64,000 nucleotides of DNA. Source: Gracilaria gracilis. Taxonomy: Eukaryota > Rhodophyta > Florideophyceae > Gracilariales > Gracilariaceae. This document shows positions 54,443 to 64,000 of the stretch, one piece after another. Numbering within the stretch: position 1 is the stretch's first letter; the number at the start of each line of letters is the position of its first letter. The notes beneath the pieces are model-generated. The model did not search any database. It saw nothing but the letters and a program-made list of their open reading frames with translations, and was not told the DNA's origin. The translations under genes and the position numbers were made by a program. Location: NCBI GenBank assembly GCA_030374805.1, contig JARGSG010000136.1:1-64000 (forward strand), written 5' to 3'.

Positions 54443-56127
54443 AGGCTTGCGATAGCGAACGATGTGACTCGTGCGTTTGTAACTTCTACCGCTTGCCGTT
54501 CTTTCGTGTACATATTGTTGCTCTAAGCACGCTGCGGTTGGTGCGTCGCGGGATGCGCGTTTTCCGGGGTTCAACGGTTCAGGGATCCGTGGCCTATGAC
54601 GTGCTTCCGATCAACAGGCCCTGTGTATATCCAGAGGCTCTACCATTCGTGATTCTAATTTGTATTGTAGAGTGGGCCGGCCGCCGGGCCCCATCTTCCA
54701 ACATTCTAATATCCGCCTTAACATGGGCCTCCTTGTTGGAGAGAAGGAGTGGCGTGGCCCGACTCGTATCTTTTTGGGTTGTCACCGTTTACCATCATTC
54801 ATAAACATGCGGTTCTTTTGAACACACGCGATGCATGAGGTCTGCCAGCGCTGCGTTTTCGGGTTTCATGTTTGTTGTCGTCCAGTAAAGTGTACTCATT
54901 CTTTTCGATTCCAAAAGGTCATTGTCAGTCCATGCAATCGCGACGATAATCTATAAACGGACTTTGTTCTCGCCAATGATCGCTATCAAGGAGCTTCTGG
55001 CCCAAAGCCGAGGCCCGCCTAACTTACTGGCGCACTCCATGGGCCAAACAGACTGCGCACCACCATGAGTTACCGGCACGTTGCAGCGCTTTCATATTCG
55101 GCAACAGCACAGCTTCTATCTACGCCTCCCTTCCACGTATTCATCGGGTCAAACAAGAAAACAAAAGCACCCCAGACACGTAGAACGTCAAAACTTAACC
55201 GCTCCTGGAACACCGCTTGAAAGGGCTACCAACGCGACGACCAGTTGCATGTATGCAATGCATACCATGTCCGATACGCGTTTGTGGCAATACGTGGGAT
55301 TGCATAGTGCCTTCTAATCTGTCAACCGCAGCGCGGGGCGCGTTCGTATAATACGCGGTATTCGGCTATCATCTTCTTGATGATGCACGCCGATCATTCT
55401 CCCGCGAGTGGGACAGTGGCAGCGCCCGCTGTTGTGCTTCATGCGCTTCCATGAAAGGTGTGGGAGGAGTTGGTTCCCGCTTTCAAAGCGAATTGGGCGC
55501 TAGGCGTATCGGGGTGAACGTGCTGAAGACTAGCTTCACCAGGAACCTCGGGACGAAGTATGTACGAGAGAGGGATCCGAAGGTCTGAGGGAGATGATCA
55601 AACTCTGGAGCCATAGGTAAAGTTTACCTTTGGGGGGACCAGTCGATAGCACGAGCCTCTCCAAACACGTGGCACACTTGCAAAACGAGAACCTCAATCA
55701 TCGCTACCAGGTCAGAGATGGACCATCCCATGCTCCCCGCCCGACTTGAACGTTTCCGGTCGTCTGCTGTTCCGGCCGGGTACGGGATGTTCCGCGGACG
55801 TACGAGTAAGGGGGTTGCGCCTGGCTTGCAAGTTTGTGAAGTCGATGACGACCTTCAGATTTTACCATACTTGTGATGAGTCCTGTATACGCGACACTCT
55901 AGAGACGGCTGGGAAAGATTCAGCGCACTCAGCGAAACCATCTTTCATCTCCTGGAAACTGATAAAAGCAGCAACGAGCATCACCATGTGTGACTGAAGA
56001 ACTAACTACGACAAGGAGCAAATATGGAAAGCGTTGCGGTACCGTCGTACCCTTTGCGATATCTAGGGGCAACGGTTTTCCAGAGCTCTGCTACATATGT
56101 GAAAACTGCGCGGCCAAATCTTCTCTC
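54443..56127. other. Intergenic, no gene seen
   Basis: About 1.7 kb of mixed composition. Short ORFs on both strands show no recognisable domain. No repeat or RNA gene was identified. Confidence 0.35.
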
Positions 56128-57444
56128 TCATGGCGACACCAAGTCATCCAAGTATTTCTCCACGTGCAGGGCTTGCTTCATGATAATTTTCTCAAAGTCA
56201 TTGTCACTCGCTTCTGGAGTGGGTCCCCCACCAGCCTTGGCAGCTTCCTCGACGTCGCGCTTCGGCGTCGTTCTGTCTGGCAAAGTCGAACGCTTACCTT
56301 TCGAGACTGGTTCGCGCTCTTCAGCTGTGTTTGGAACATGTAGCTCTCTGGATTTGTTCATCCGTCCAACGTCGCCCCCGGGTTGCTTTCCACCGTCTAA
56401 CATATTCAACCTCAATGTTTTGGAAGTCTTGCGCAGCAGATTGCGTAGCGAATTCTTTCTGGAGGGCGAGTCCTCGCTGCCGCTTTTGCCGAGAGCAAGA
56501 AGCTTCCTTAAAGACCTTGCTTTGGATAGATTCCGTTCCTTGTCGGCCCCGGCACCATCGTTGTGAGAGTCTTCTCCGGGCTTCATGTCCGAGCGAGGAG
56601 ACCCGTTGCCTTCGAATTTTGCTGTTCTCCGCGTTTCGCTGTCGTTGGGGCTGTTGTCCAGTCTTTTCATCGGAACCAAACCTTCTTTGAGGTCTGGTGA
56701 GATCTTGCGAACGAATTGGGAGGATGGCGTTCCACCCCGGTCCCCACTTTTTGTGGCCGAGGTTGGAGACGCGTTATACGACCGTTCCCTTTGCGTGCGA
56801 AACTGTTTAACATCGTCTTTCAGTTTTCCGTCCACAATGACTTGCAGACCCTCCGCGACAGTGCTCTTTGCAATCGCATTAGATTCCTCAACGCTTGTAG
56901 CTGATCGTGGTGACTCAGGTTGAGGGCCGACCTCAGGGCCATAAGCGGGATTTATTGAAGCTTGATTCGAATCAATGAAGTGAGCCTCAATCGCTTGCGA
57001 CGAGACTGCATTTGCTTCATCACATGTTGTTTCTTTGTCATTCGCTGCAATCAAAGCACTTTCCATCAGGTCTTCGGCGTAGCTGGGCATTCCATGAACT
57101 GGCACAACTGAAGATCTTCTGGAAGTGCTATTCACAGTTTTGTAAGCATCGCTAGGAAGCGAGGGCAGCGAGTTTAACTCCCATGCAGATTCTCCTGAGG
57201 TTGTGACCGAAATGTTTTGCCGAAAGTGAAGCGATGAAGGAAAAATGTCCTTTGACTCTTCCATTACCACCCTTTGGAACTTGCCCTCGCTGTAGTATGC
57301 AGAGGCTAAGAAACGACGATTCCTGTCTGGATCAAGAAATGGGTTGAATTGAAGAGGACATCTTCTTGCGGGAGAGGGTAATGTGGAAAGACCAACTACA
57401 GCGACTAAGTCAACGATTTCTTTCCCACGGTCGATGAGACTCAT
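56128..57444 (-). CDS. Uncharacterised basic low-complexity protein, 438 aa (copy 1 of tandem pair)
   Basis: I do not recognise the family. The first ATG in the open frame is 57444 (MSLIDRGKEIVDLVAVVGLS); non-ATG starts would add a hydrophobic stretch. A conserved N-terminal block (QFNPFLDPDRNRRFLASAYY, EGKFQRVVMEESKDIFPSSL, SGESAWELNSLPSL) is followed by a Ser/Glu/Asn-rich disordered middle and a C-terminal basic block, LSKARSLRKLLALGKSGSED then SRKNSLRNLLRKTSKTLRLN, with RxxS-type phosphorylation-like sites. It ends with an amphipathic segment, NDFEKIIMKQALHVEKYLDD. Both N- and C-terminal blocks recur in the degenerate copy at 58489-59412, showing that they are real coding sequence under past constraint. 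Possibly nuclear or cytoskeletal; no function is claimed. Confidence 0.7.
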   Translation of the reverse strand: MSLIDRGKEIVDLVAVVGLSTLPSPARRCPLQFNPFLDPDRNRRFLASAYYSEGKFQRVVMEESKDIFPSSLHFRQNISVTTSGESAWELNSLPSLPSDAYKTVNSTSRRSSVVPVHGMPSYAEDLMESALIAANDKETTCDEANAVSSQAIEAHFIDSNQASINPAYGPEVGPQPESPRSATSVEESNAIAKSTVAEGLQVIVDGKLKDDVKQFRTQRERSYNASPTSATKSGDRGGTPSSQFVRKISPDLKEGLVPMKRLDNSPNDSETRRTAKFEGNGSPRSDMKPGEDSHNDGAGADKERNLSKARSLRKLLALGKSGSEDSPSRKNSLRNLLRKTSKTLRLNMLDGGKQPGGDVGRMNKSRELHVPNTAEEREPVSKGKRSTLPDRTTPKRDVEEAAKAGGGPTPEASDNDFEKIIMKQALHVEKYLDDLVSP

Positions 57445-57706
57445 TGTCACGACGTTTACTACAACGAAAAAGAACGTACAACAGTATCCAAGCAAGACCT
57501 CTCTATTACTGGCGATGCTTGGGAGTTCAACAAGTACTATGAGATCGATTGAAACCCGGAGCGGAAGGGCAGAAACGCTGGCTTTTTATACCATTTCGGT
57601 GAGAGAAGGCCTCCCCCATTGGCATGATATGTCTCTTGGAGACTGAATTCAACCCAAGCTACAGCTTGACTTGAGAAATGTAAGGAGTATGGCAGGGATA
57701 GTTCAG

Positions 57707-57782
57707 CAGTTGGGCACCGCCGTTCGCTGACCACCCCACGAGTAGATAATCTATTCGTAGGGTGATTGGCGGTGCCCAGCTG
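57707..57782. repeat. Imperfect inverted repeat, ~76 bp
   Basis: Outer arms CAGTTGGGCACCGCC and GGCGGTGCCCAGCTG differ at one base. Inner parts (ACGAGTAGAT / ATCTATTCGT) also pair, with a bulge on the left side. It may be a tiny foldback element or a transcribed hairpin, and it lies between the two tandem paralogs. Confidence 0.65.
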
Positions 57783-58488
57783 CTAAGGGTTCGCTATTTG
57801 TTCCCAACATTCAATTCAGAAGTTTTGACTTGATGGAATGAGAATTCTTTTCTTTCTGCTACCCACTGCGAATTGCAATGGGTACGACGGTACCAACGGT
57901 ACCGTTGTATCAGGAATTCGCGTTCCAATTTGCGAATATTGAGTGGAGAGAAGAAGTGGATTTTCCGTTATACTAATGATTGACTAACCTTTTAGATGGA
58001 GAACGCCTGATTGCTTCAAGCAGCAAAGGTTCACCCCTTTTTCTGTGGGAATGCGAGTACAATGGCGGCGGCATGCAGCTTTCGATTTACCCCAATACCG
58101 ACATGACGTGAAACGGAATCGTGATGGTCTTCCTCAAAGCTCGTGTTCGTCAAAATTTCTGTTTTGCTTCGTTCATACGCCGATGTTTGGTCGTGGCATG
58201 ATCACAACCGAAAACAAAGCACTGCGCGCCAGAATGAGGAAGACGTCTACAGCCAAACAAAGGGCAGAGTGGATTTGTACTTAACGCAATTAAGAGCTTT
58301 ATTCGACAAGGTTACTCTGCAACACAAGTTACAATAACCGTAGAGTCAAGCGAGGTTTTGAAGTGTTTTCATGAGCTCGCAGCCCAAGCCGCCTACACAC
58401 CCACTCCCTCTTCGATGTTTCACCCAAAGCCGAATCCAAGTACACTTCCTACGACGGCCTCCCGAAGTCGCTAAAGGCTTATCGTCTT
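57783..58488. other. Intergenic between tandem paralogs
   Basis: Contains the palindrome AACGGTACCGTT near 57896. No gene seen. Confidence 0.35.
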
Positions 58489-59412
58489 TCAGGTTTTCCG
58501 AAACAGTTTGCGCAATGAATTCTTTCTAGCAGGCGAGTTATCTTTGTTGCCCCCGCCAAGCGAAAGAAACTTCCTCAAGGACCCCATTTTAGACAAGATC
58601 TGCTGCCTCTCGACTTCCTCGGTGTCAGAAACCTCTTCTGGCATCGTTTCTGTGGATATTGTACAGCCGTTCTCTGCGTCTTCCGTCCCAGTCGTCCCAG
58701 CACCGCTCTCCTTCCGGGTTAACGGGGGATCTTGCGGACAAGTTTCGAAGGGGATATCACAATATTAGCCGCAGTTGTTGGTGGTTGCATCCGATCCTGT
58801 TCTGAGCATTGTTCTTCGGTGTCAATTCTCGTCTCTTCTCCTTGCAGTCCTGACACCTCGCCGTCTTGTTGAAGATTGTTGACCTTTCTCTCACGGGCTT
58901 CATACTGCTGAACACGGGGAATGGGATGCGGAGATTTGGAGTGCGGGTTGACGTCCTCATAATGAGCCGCAGTCAGAGTGCCCTTATTCGACATAGTTAC
59001 TTTACCAGCACCCCTCTGAGACAACCTATCGTTCAGATCTCCGCGTCCGGTTTCCTCTTCATTGTTTGGAGTGCAAGCGTTTATCAATCAAGGGTAACTG
59101 TGGTGTAACGCAGATCTCGGGAAAACGAGGGCAGAGAACTAAAGTCCCACGTAGAGTTTCCAGACGCTGTGATTGAACTATCTCTGCGAAGTTGTAGTGC
59201 GGACGGCAGGATGTTGCGAGATCCTTCCATCGTGAGTTGATGAAACTTTCCTGGCGTAATATAAGCAACGGGTCGGAAACGACACCGCCGTTCAGTAGTG
59301 TCGAGAAATGGGTTAAGCTGGAAACCACTTCTCCTGGCGGGGGAGGACAGAGTGGCAAAACGAAGTGCCCAATGGAGTCGACAATTCCTTTTCCGCGTTC
59401 GATGAGACTCAT
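58489..59412 (-). pseudogene. Degenerate second copy of the 438-aa family (copy 2 of tandem pair)
   Basis: From ATG 59412, MSLIERGKGIVDSIGHF parallels MSLIDRGKEIVD of copy 1. After a frame change near 59330 it reads RRSGFQLNPFLDTTERRCRF, YITPGKFHQLTMEGSRNILP and SGNSTWDFSSLPSF, each matching copy 1 in order, then meets a stop near 59092. The middle is reduced. The C-terminal block LSKMGSLRKFLSLGGGNKD then SPARKNSLRKLFRKT, ending at TGA 58489-58491, parallels the basic block of copy 1 but stops about 85 residues earlier. At least one frameshift and one or more stops make this a pseudogene. Tandem duplication in the same orientation, about 1.0 kb apart. Confidence 0.75.
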
Positions 59413-60019
59413 TGTAGCCTTGTGTATGGAAATAAGTAAGGGTGTGAACATTGTATGGTGTAGGACCGAGGAAATCACTATAGAGCGCTAAGGGAGTTCC
59501 GAGACGTTCAACGGCTTCGGAGAGCTCGAGACCAGGGCAGGTGGTGAGGAGTACCCCTGTAGGTCGAAGTATTCATACTATGTCGACGATGGGAACGTAT
59601 TTGCATGCATCAGGCGTTGAGTTGAATGAATCAAGTGGGGAGCTCTGTTTTATTTGAAACGACCGTTGCTGAACATGAAACTGTCTCAAGCGGAATCGGT
59701 TGGGGGTGCGGAGAGGTTTAGAACGGTCAACTGATAGTTCGGCTGTTGAACAAGAGAGGCAATTCATAGAAGGGGCTAACTGTCCTGCTGGAGCATGAAG
59801 TCTCCGAATTTCGTTTTCCAATCTGGATCTTCAGCATGGGAAGCAGAAAGAGGCGGAGCATCAGTTTTGGCAAACTTGTTCACACATGTGCCGTGGTTTT
59901 GGAAAATCCCCGGACTGAACTTAGACGTTTATAGCAGGCCACCCGGGTTCTCCAAGGTACAGTACTGCTTTTGCCCAGTTAAACCCTACAACGGGTTCTA
60001 TGCTGCTCATTTCAACCCC

Positions 60020-60055
60020 GCGGTTTAGATGGGAGGGTGCTCCCATCTAAACCGC
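60020..60055. repeat. Perfect 16-bp inverted repeat with 4-base loop
   Basis: Arms GCGGTTTAGATGGGAG and its exact inverse, separated by GGTG. As RNA this is a very stable stem-loop. Too small to be a typical MITE; possibly a relic foldback end or a structured RNA element. Confidence 0.8.
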
Positions 60056-61535
60056 ATCATGTGATGATGACCATTAGACTAACGGATTATACCTCGCTGA
60101 ACCTTGCGTACTTTCGTGCATTGACCTGCGATGTGCTTCTCGTCGACATTTGGAAAAGCTACTGAGGGTATGTAAACGCGTTTGACTTTACGCTTGATGA
60201 AGACAAAGGTGGTCGTGGAGATTGTTACGGTAAATTCGAGTGAAGCAAGCTTATTAAGGAATGCGATCCGCCCCGGTCTTTTCCCATAAGCAGAATCGAC
60301 ACAATCCGTTCACGTCTCTTCTCCTATTATTGCGTCGGGGTCTTCCCTGCCCACTAACTCTAGCATTGATGGCCATTAGTAATATCTCCGCTTCGTGCAG
60401 CAAGAGCACAGTATAACACATCTTGCGGTGTTTAGGAGATACACAGCTGGCGCGATTTTGTCTTGATTCCGCTGCTACACTGCAAGACTAGAAAATGATA
60501 TGGTTGGTGTATCCTAAGAGGATACTGCTACCAAATTTGTGTGGTGTTAGAAACCGGATATAGGATAGAACCGAGAGAATGTGGAATGAGCAATACCGAA
60601 CCGATTATGATCTCGTATCTAATGGGAATCAACTATGATTGCCGGTACCGTTACTCTATAATCGCCAACAACATTTCTTCACCATACTCGCCGATATGAG
60701 AACAAACCCATTTCAGTGCCCTTCATTAGCTAGAACCCTTATTAATATTCACTGCGATTCATAGGTGCATCGGAAAAGGTCATGGTACCAACTCTTTCTC
60801 GGCTCGGCTGTAGCACAAAGCTGCTTGAGCAGCTTGAAACTCATCGTAGCTCGAAAAAAAGACGCCCGAAAGCTTGCTGAAGAACATCACTGCTCCCTCT
60901 GTTCCCTCTGCTCCCTTCGAGGCTTGAAGTTAATGCTGAGCTCTCTAGCTACCTTCGTAGCTACTCACACTGTTCCTTCGATGCCGTGAACGAAATTGAG
61001 AAGTAGCGAAATCTTGATTCTTGTGGACTTACAGTACGCGCTGATTGATTGGGGAACGAGTCGTCGATGCGGGACGTGCAACCTTGTCATGCCACGTGCA
61101 CGAGCCAATTGTTGCTTCCAAGCAACAAGCCAACGTGCTTTGGTTCCTCCTGCCCAAGGAATGAGAGCTACTGTACCAAACTCAAGGTTCGTCGAAGTGG
61201 TGGGAGCTCACTTCAAGTATCGCTGGCCCTGTTTATCTGGTGTCTGGCCGGACCCAAAGGATGGCTAGTGGTCTCACAAGAGTCAAGATGATTCATGTAA
61301 CTTCGCCCTCTCTCTTGAAGGAAGAGAAAGGCCAGAAAGTCACTCGAAAGAAGAAATAGTATTCTCGGAGGTTAAGAGTTCGTGTAAAGTTAGACTACGA
61401 AATTTTCTTGTCTTGCTATGGTGAGCGCATAGGGCATTTCGATGTCCATCTTTCAGCGCAAAGAGGAGGGGCGATGCCAGGTATGCGACAAGACGTCTCC
61501 AAAAACCTCCTTTTCGAGCCACAAGAGGAATCGCT

Positions 61536-61564
61536 GCGTTGGCCAACGCGTGTTGGCCAACGCG
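61536..61564. repeat. Palindrome and direct repeat around TTGGCCAA
   Basis: GCGTTGGCCAACGC (perfect 14-bp palindrome) is followed after one base by a second GTTGGCCAACGCG, giving a tandem of two 13-bp units. Confidence 0.65.
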
Positions 61565-62539
61565 AACGTTTGACTGCGCTTTGCCGTGCTTCCTGCGGAA
61601 AGTAACCCTGCCCAATCTCTGAGGTCGCAAAATGTTTCAAACCGATAAACTAGTTCACGTCGCAGATATGTTTGTGATACCTCTTTGACGATTCCCGATT
61701 GAAACGATTGTCCATATGCCATGTCTTTGCTCATTTGGATTGTTGCGGACCTTGGAGATACCTGACGAACGACAAGGCCAAAGAACCAATCTGCCGTCAG
61801 AAGGATTAGAATGACTTCGAGCTGCTGCGAACACACTGGGTAAGGTTATCCACGTTGTCTAACCTAGAGTGGAAAGACTCCGACCCGAATCATACACCAA
61901 TTTCTCCAATTGGTATGAAGTGTACTTCTTCGCGTGAGCTGCACATTCGAATGCGTGTATGAACGTTCTGGATTGCTCAATTCATATTTCGCTTTGTGCC
62001 TGGTCTATACCGCGGATTTGGCGAACAGCGGTTTCAATAAATCGTAGCCTGTCATGGTTGAGTCACCATGGCGCAGACCGCAACTACGAGGAACAGAGGC
62101 TGATGTGTTGATGACTAAGTGAAAGTTGGCATTCAATGCTCGGAAGGATATTTCTGGGGAACCCCCTTGTGGTTGCGGGGGAAGGAAGCTAAGCCTGGTT
62201 GCCAAGGCTGCATCAGAATGTTGAGTCTACACCAATAACCACGCATATGAGAGCGCATTAAAGGTTTCCCGGAACCCAGGTGCACCACATGGCATTGTTG
62301 AATTGAAAATGCTTCTTCAAGAGAAAACTTTCTTTGTTTCATACGTCGATGGAGTTTCCAAATGTATGACAGTTCCGTGCAGCATACCGATCTTCCTTCT
62401 TTCCCTGTGTTAGCTTCTGTGATAGCTATATAAGAGTCAGGGATGCAGCAGAACATTAGTGACAACTCTCGCTACATCTTCAGGCCTTTTCTCATCGCAA
62501 CATACTTTCTTTCGTACGTGGTTATACACAGTCACAATA

Positions 62540-63178
62540 ATGAACTTTCTATGGACCATTGTCGCAGCCATCTTCTTTAACCAGTTTTGCTCAGTCCTCA
62601 CTGTTCCGTTCAACCGAAAAAAAACTGTTCTTCTTGAATCCGCAGACACTGCACCATCCGAAGAAGCGTCAACAACCAACATACCTTCACTCTTGCGATC
62701 CACTGAACCTCTTCTCGCTCAAGCCTCGACTCCTCAACGAATTCCGGATTACATAATAGTGACATGTATTCGAGGGTCGTGTTTCTCGAACCGTGGTCTC
62801 CGCGTTTCGTGTTCGAGATCGCATCATGAAATCGCCCCGTCACGAAATGCCGCCGTCTTAATAATTGCAGAGTTGAATAAGGAAACTAACCATCACAAGA
62901 TCACGTACAGAACACAAGTTGCAGCCTCAGCGGTCGATTCGGGACTGGTTTCCTCTATTCACTGGATTTCGACTGAGAACGACAAGGAGTCGACGAGTTG
63001 TTCTCATGTTCGCGTCTCTCATTCTGACGCTTTTACTTTCGATAGACAACAGACCCGACCACTCCTTGCAGCCCCGTTTGGTTCATGCTGTTCTGGGTGT
63101 TCCTTCTCGACGAAGGCTCAGAATTCTGACTATCCTCCCGCTCTGTCTTGCTGTGTCGCGTGTTCGATTTTGGGTTAG
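62540..63178 (+). CDS. Possible small secreted protein, doubtful
   Basis: ATG 62540 gives MNFLWTIVAAIFFNQFCSVL, a good signal-peptide-like start, then VPFNRKKTVLLESADTA and a Ser/Thr-rich, Cys-containing region of about 200 residues in all. No family was recognised. A neighbouring frame (62919-63200) also reads partly protein-like with a hydrophobic helix (VVLMFASLILTLLLSI), so the 3' half may belong to another frame, implying a broken gene or chance ORFs. Confidence 0.25.
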   Translation: MNFLWTIVAAIFFNQFCSVLTVPFNRKKTVLLESADTAPSEEASTTNIPSLLRSTEPLLAQASTPQRIPDYIIVTCIRGSCFSNRGLRVSCSRSHHEIAPSRNAAVLIIAELNKETNHHKITYRTQVAASAVDSGLVSSIHWISTENDKESTSCSHVRVSHSDAFTFDRQQTRPLLAAPFGSCCSGCSFSTKAQNSDYPPALSCCVACSILG

Positions 63179-63200
63179 AACGGATGATGAGGATGTATAG

Positions 63201-64000
63201 TTACCTACAACACGTCTTAACAAATGTCGCACTAATGCTTCCTCACCTCGGTCGTTTTGAAGTTTGGGTGATGGTTGCTTGGACTACAGACGTTGAAGTC
63301 TTTCCCCCTTGGTCACACCCATCCGTGAGGCTCGACTTCAGCTCAATCGTTACAGCACGCGGAGAAATGATCACCTTCAATGATTCAGACTACTGTACCG
63401 CATGAGAGAACTCATGTCTAAAGCTAGTAGCAGTCCTGCGAGGCGTCCCAAGAAGCTTGTGTACCTGTGTATTTATCTCTTTCGTTTCTCCGTAAACCAT
63501 CAGTTTCCATCTATACCTGAACTACAAATAAGTGATAAGCTACTGCAGATGGTAACCAACTAGCGCGAGGATGCATTCTAAGTGCAAACATGGATGATGT
63601 TCATGCCACTAGTCCAGGCAAACAGCGCCAACAATACTCCTTATTCATTGTTTTCCTTTTTGTTAGCGCAATGTCGTAAGACACTTGAACACCACCTCTT
63701 CGAGTTGAAGTGCAGTTCGCCTCCTCTTTCCGTGTCATCCGCTGGTAGCACAACGGCTGTAATCAATTCTTTCACATCTCCGTGACGGGGTGTAATCAGC
63801 TTGGAAGCTCAAGTTGGCGTTGAGCACTCTAGAGCGTTGTCGCTGACCATTTGCCTTGATGCTGCAATGAATTTCATTGAATGAAATATGTACACGGCGT
63901 ACCCATCTTAGATGCGGATGGTGTATCGCATTTCGGAACAAATTCCGCTTCCCACGACTTTGCACACTCGACTCATGAACAGAAAGTGGAAGCCCTCCTA
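63201..64000. other. Intergenic, no gene seen
   Basis: Short ORFs only; no recognisable motif or repeat up to the window end. Confidence 0.35.

Larger units (their letters stand above)
59480..62539. other. Gene-poor stretch
   Basis: About 3 kb with only short ORFs on both strands and no recognisable product. It contains the strong hairpin at 60020-60055 and the GC-rich direct/inverted repeat at 61536-61564. Confidence 0.35.

Noticed and set aside
60020-60055. Rho-independent terminator
   Set aside because: No T-run follows the stem, no adjacent gene, and the window is eukaryotic.

Overview
The window looks like nuclear DNA of a photosynthetic eukaryote, most likely a red alga; this is an inference. 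Reasons: mostly intronless, GC-rich host genes; a RelA/SpoT alarmone enzyme behind a plastid-type transit peptide whose first residues include Phe; a typical eukaryotic CFIm25 and NOL10; and long transposon-packed stretches between gene islands. I identified no rRNA, tRNA or CRISPR.

Layout. 1-1279: the broken 3' part of a gene that fuses a DNA N-methyltransferase to a SET domain. 1.7-7.8 kb: a decayed CACTA/Plavaka-like transposon with a plus-strand accessory ORF array converging on a minus-strand transposase. 8.6-13.5 kb: a second CACTA element, transposase and accessory ORF divergent. 13.75-15.87 kb: foldback (palindromic) non-autonomous elements built of ATGGCG/CGCCAT repeats. 16.9-19.2 kb: a Gln-rich host gene with two in-frame stops. 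20.5-21.6 kb: D-cysteine desulfhydrase with one stop. 23.1-24.6 kb: a NOL10/Enp2 pseudogene, truncated about where a third CACTA element (24.6-29.5 kb, divergent gene pair) begins. 31.2-33.2 kb: a PIF/Harbinger element with a transposase and a MYB-type accessory ORF. 33.2-43.0 kb: a young Ty3/gypsy retrotransposon nested in the Harbinger region, with near-identical LTRs and a perfect 5-bp target duplication. 44.5-54.4 kb: a GC-rich host gene island with RSH (+), CFIm25 (-), a Pro-rich membrane protein (-), a frameshifted GT61 glycosyltransferase (-) and an ABHD4/5-type hydrolase (+). 56.1-59.4 kb: a tandem pair of an unrecognised family, one copy intact and one degenerate. 59.5-64 kb: almost empty, with a strong hairpin and one doubtful small secreted ORF.

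The intact host genes (RSH, CFIm25, ABHD, Pro-rich protein and the 438-aa family gene) are unrelated in function and form no operon-like unit. Several other host genes carry only one to a few lesions, many explicable as C-to-T changes.

The two strongest unexplained signals are (i) a short dyad, ACC-N5-GGT, repeated far above chance through the whole retrotransposon, coding and non-coding, and (ii) the DNA-methylase/SET fusion next to a DNA transposon.
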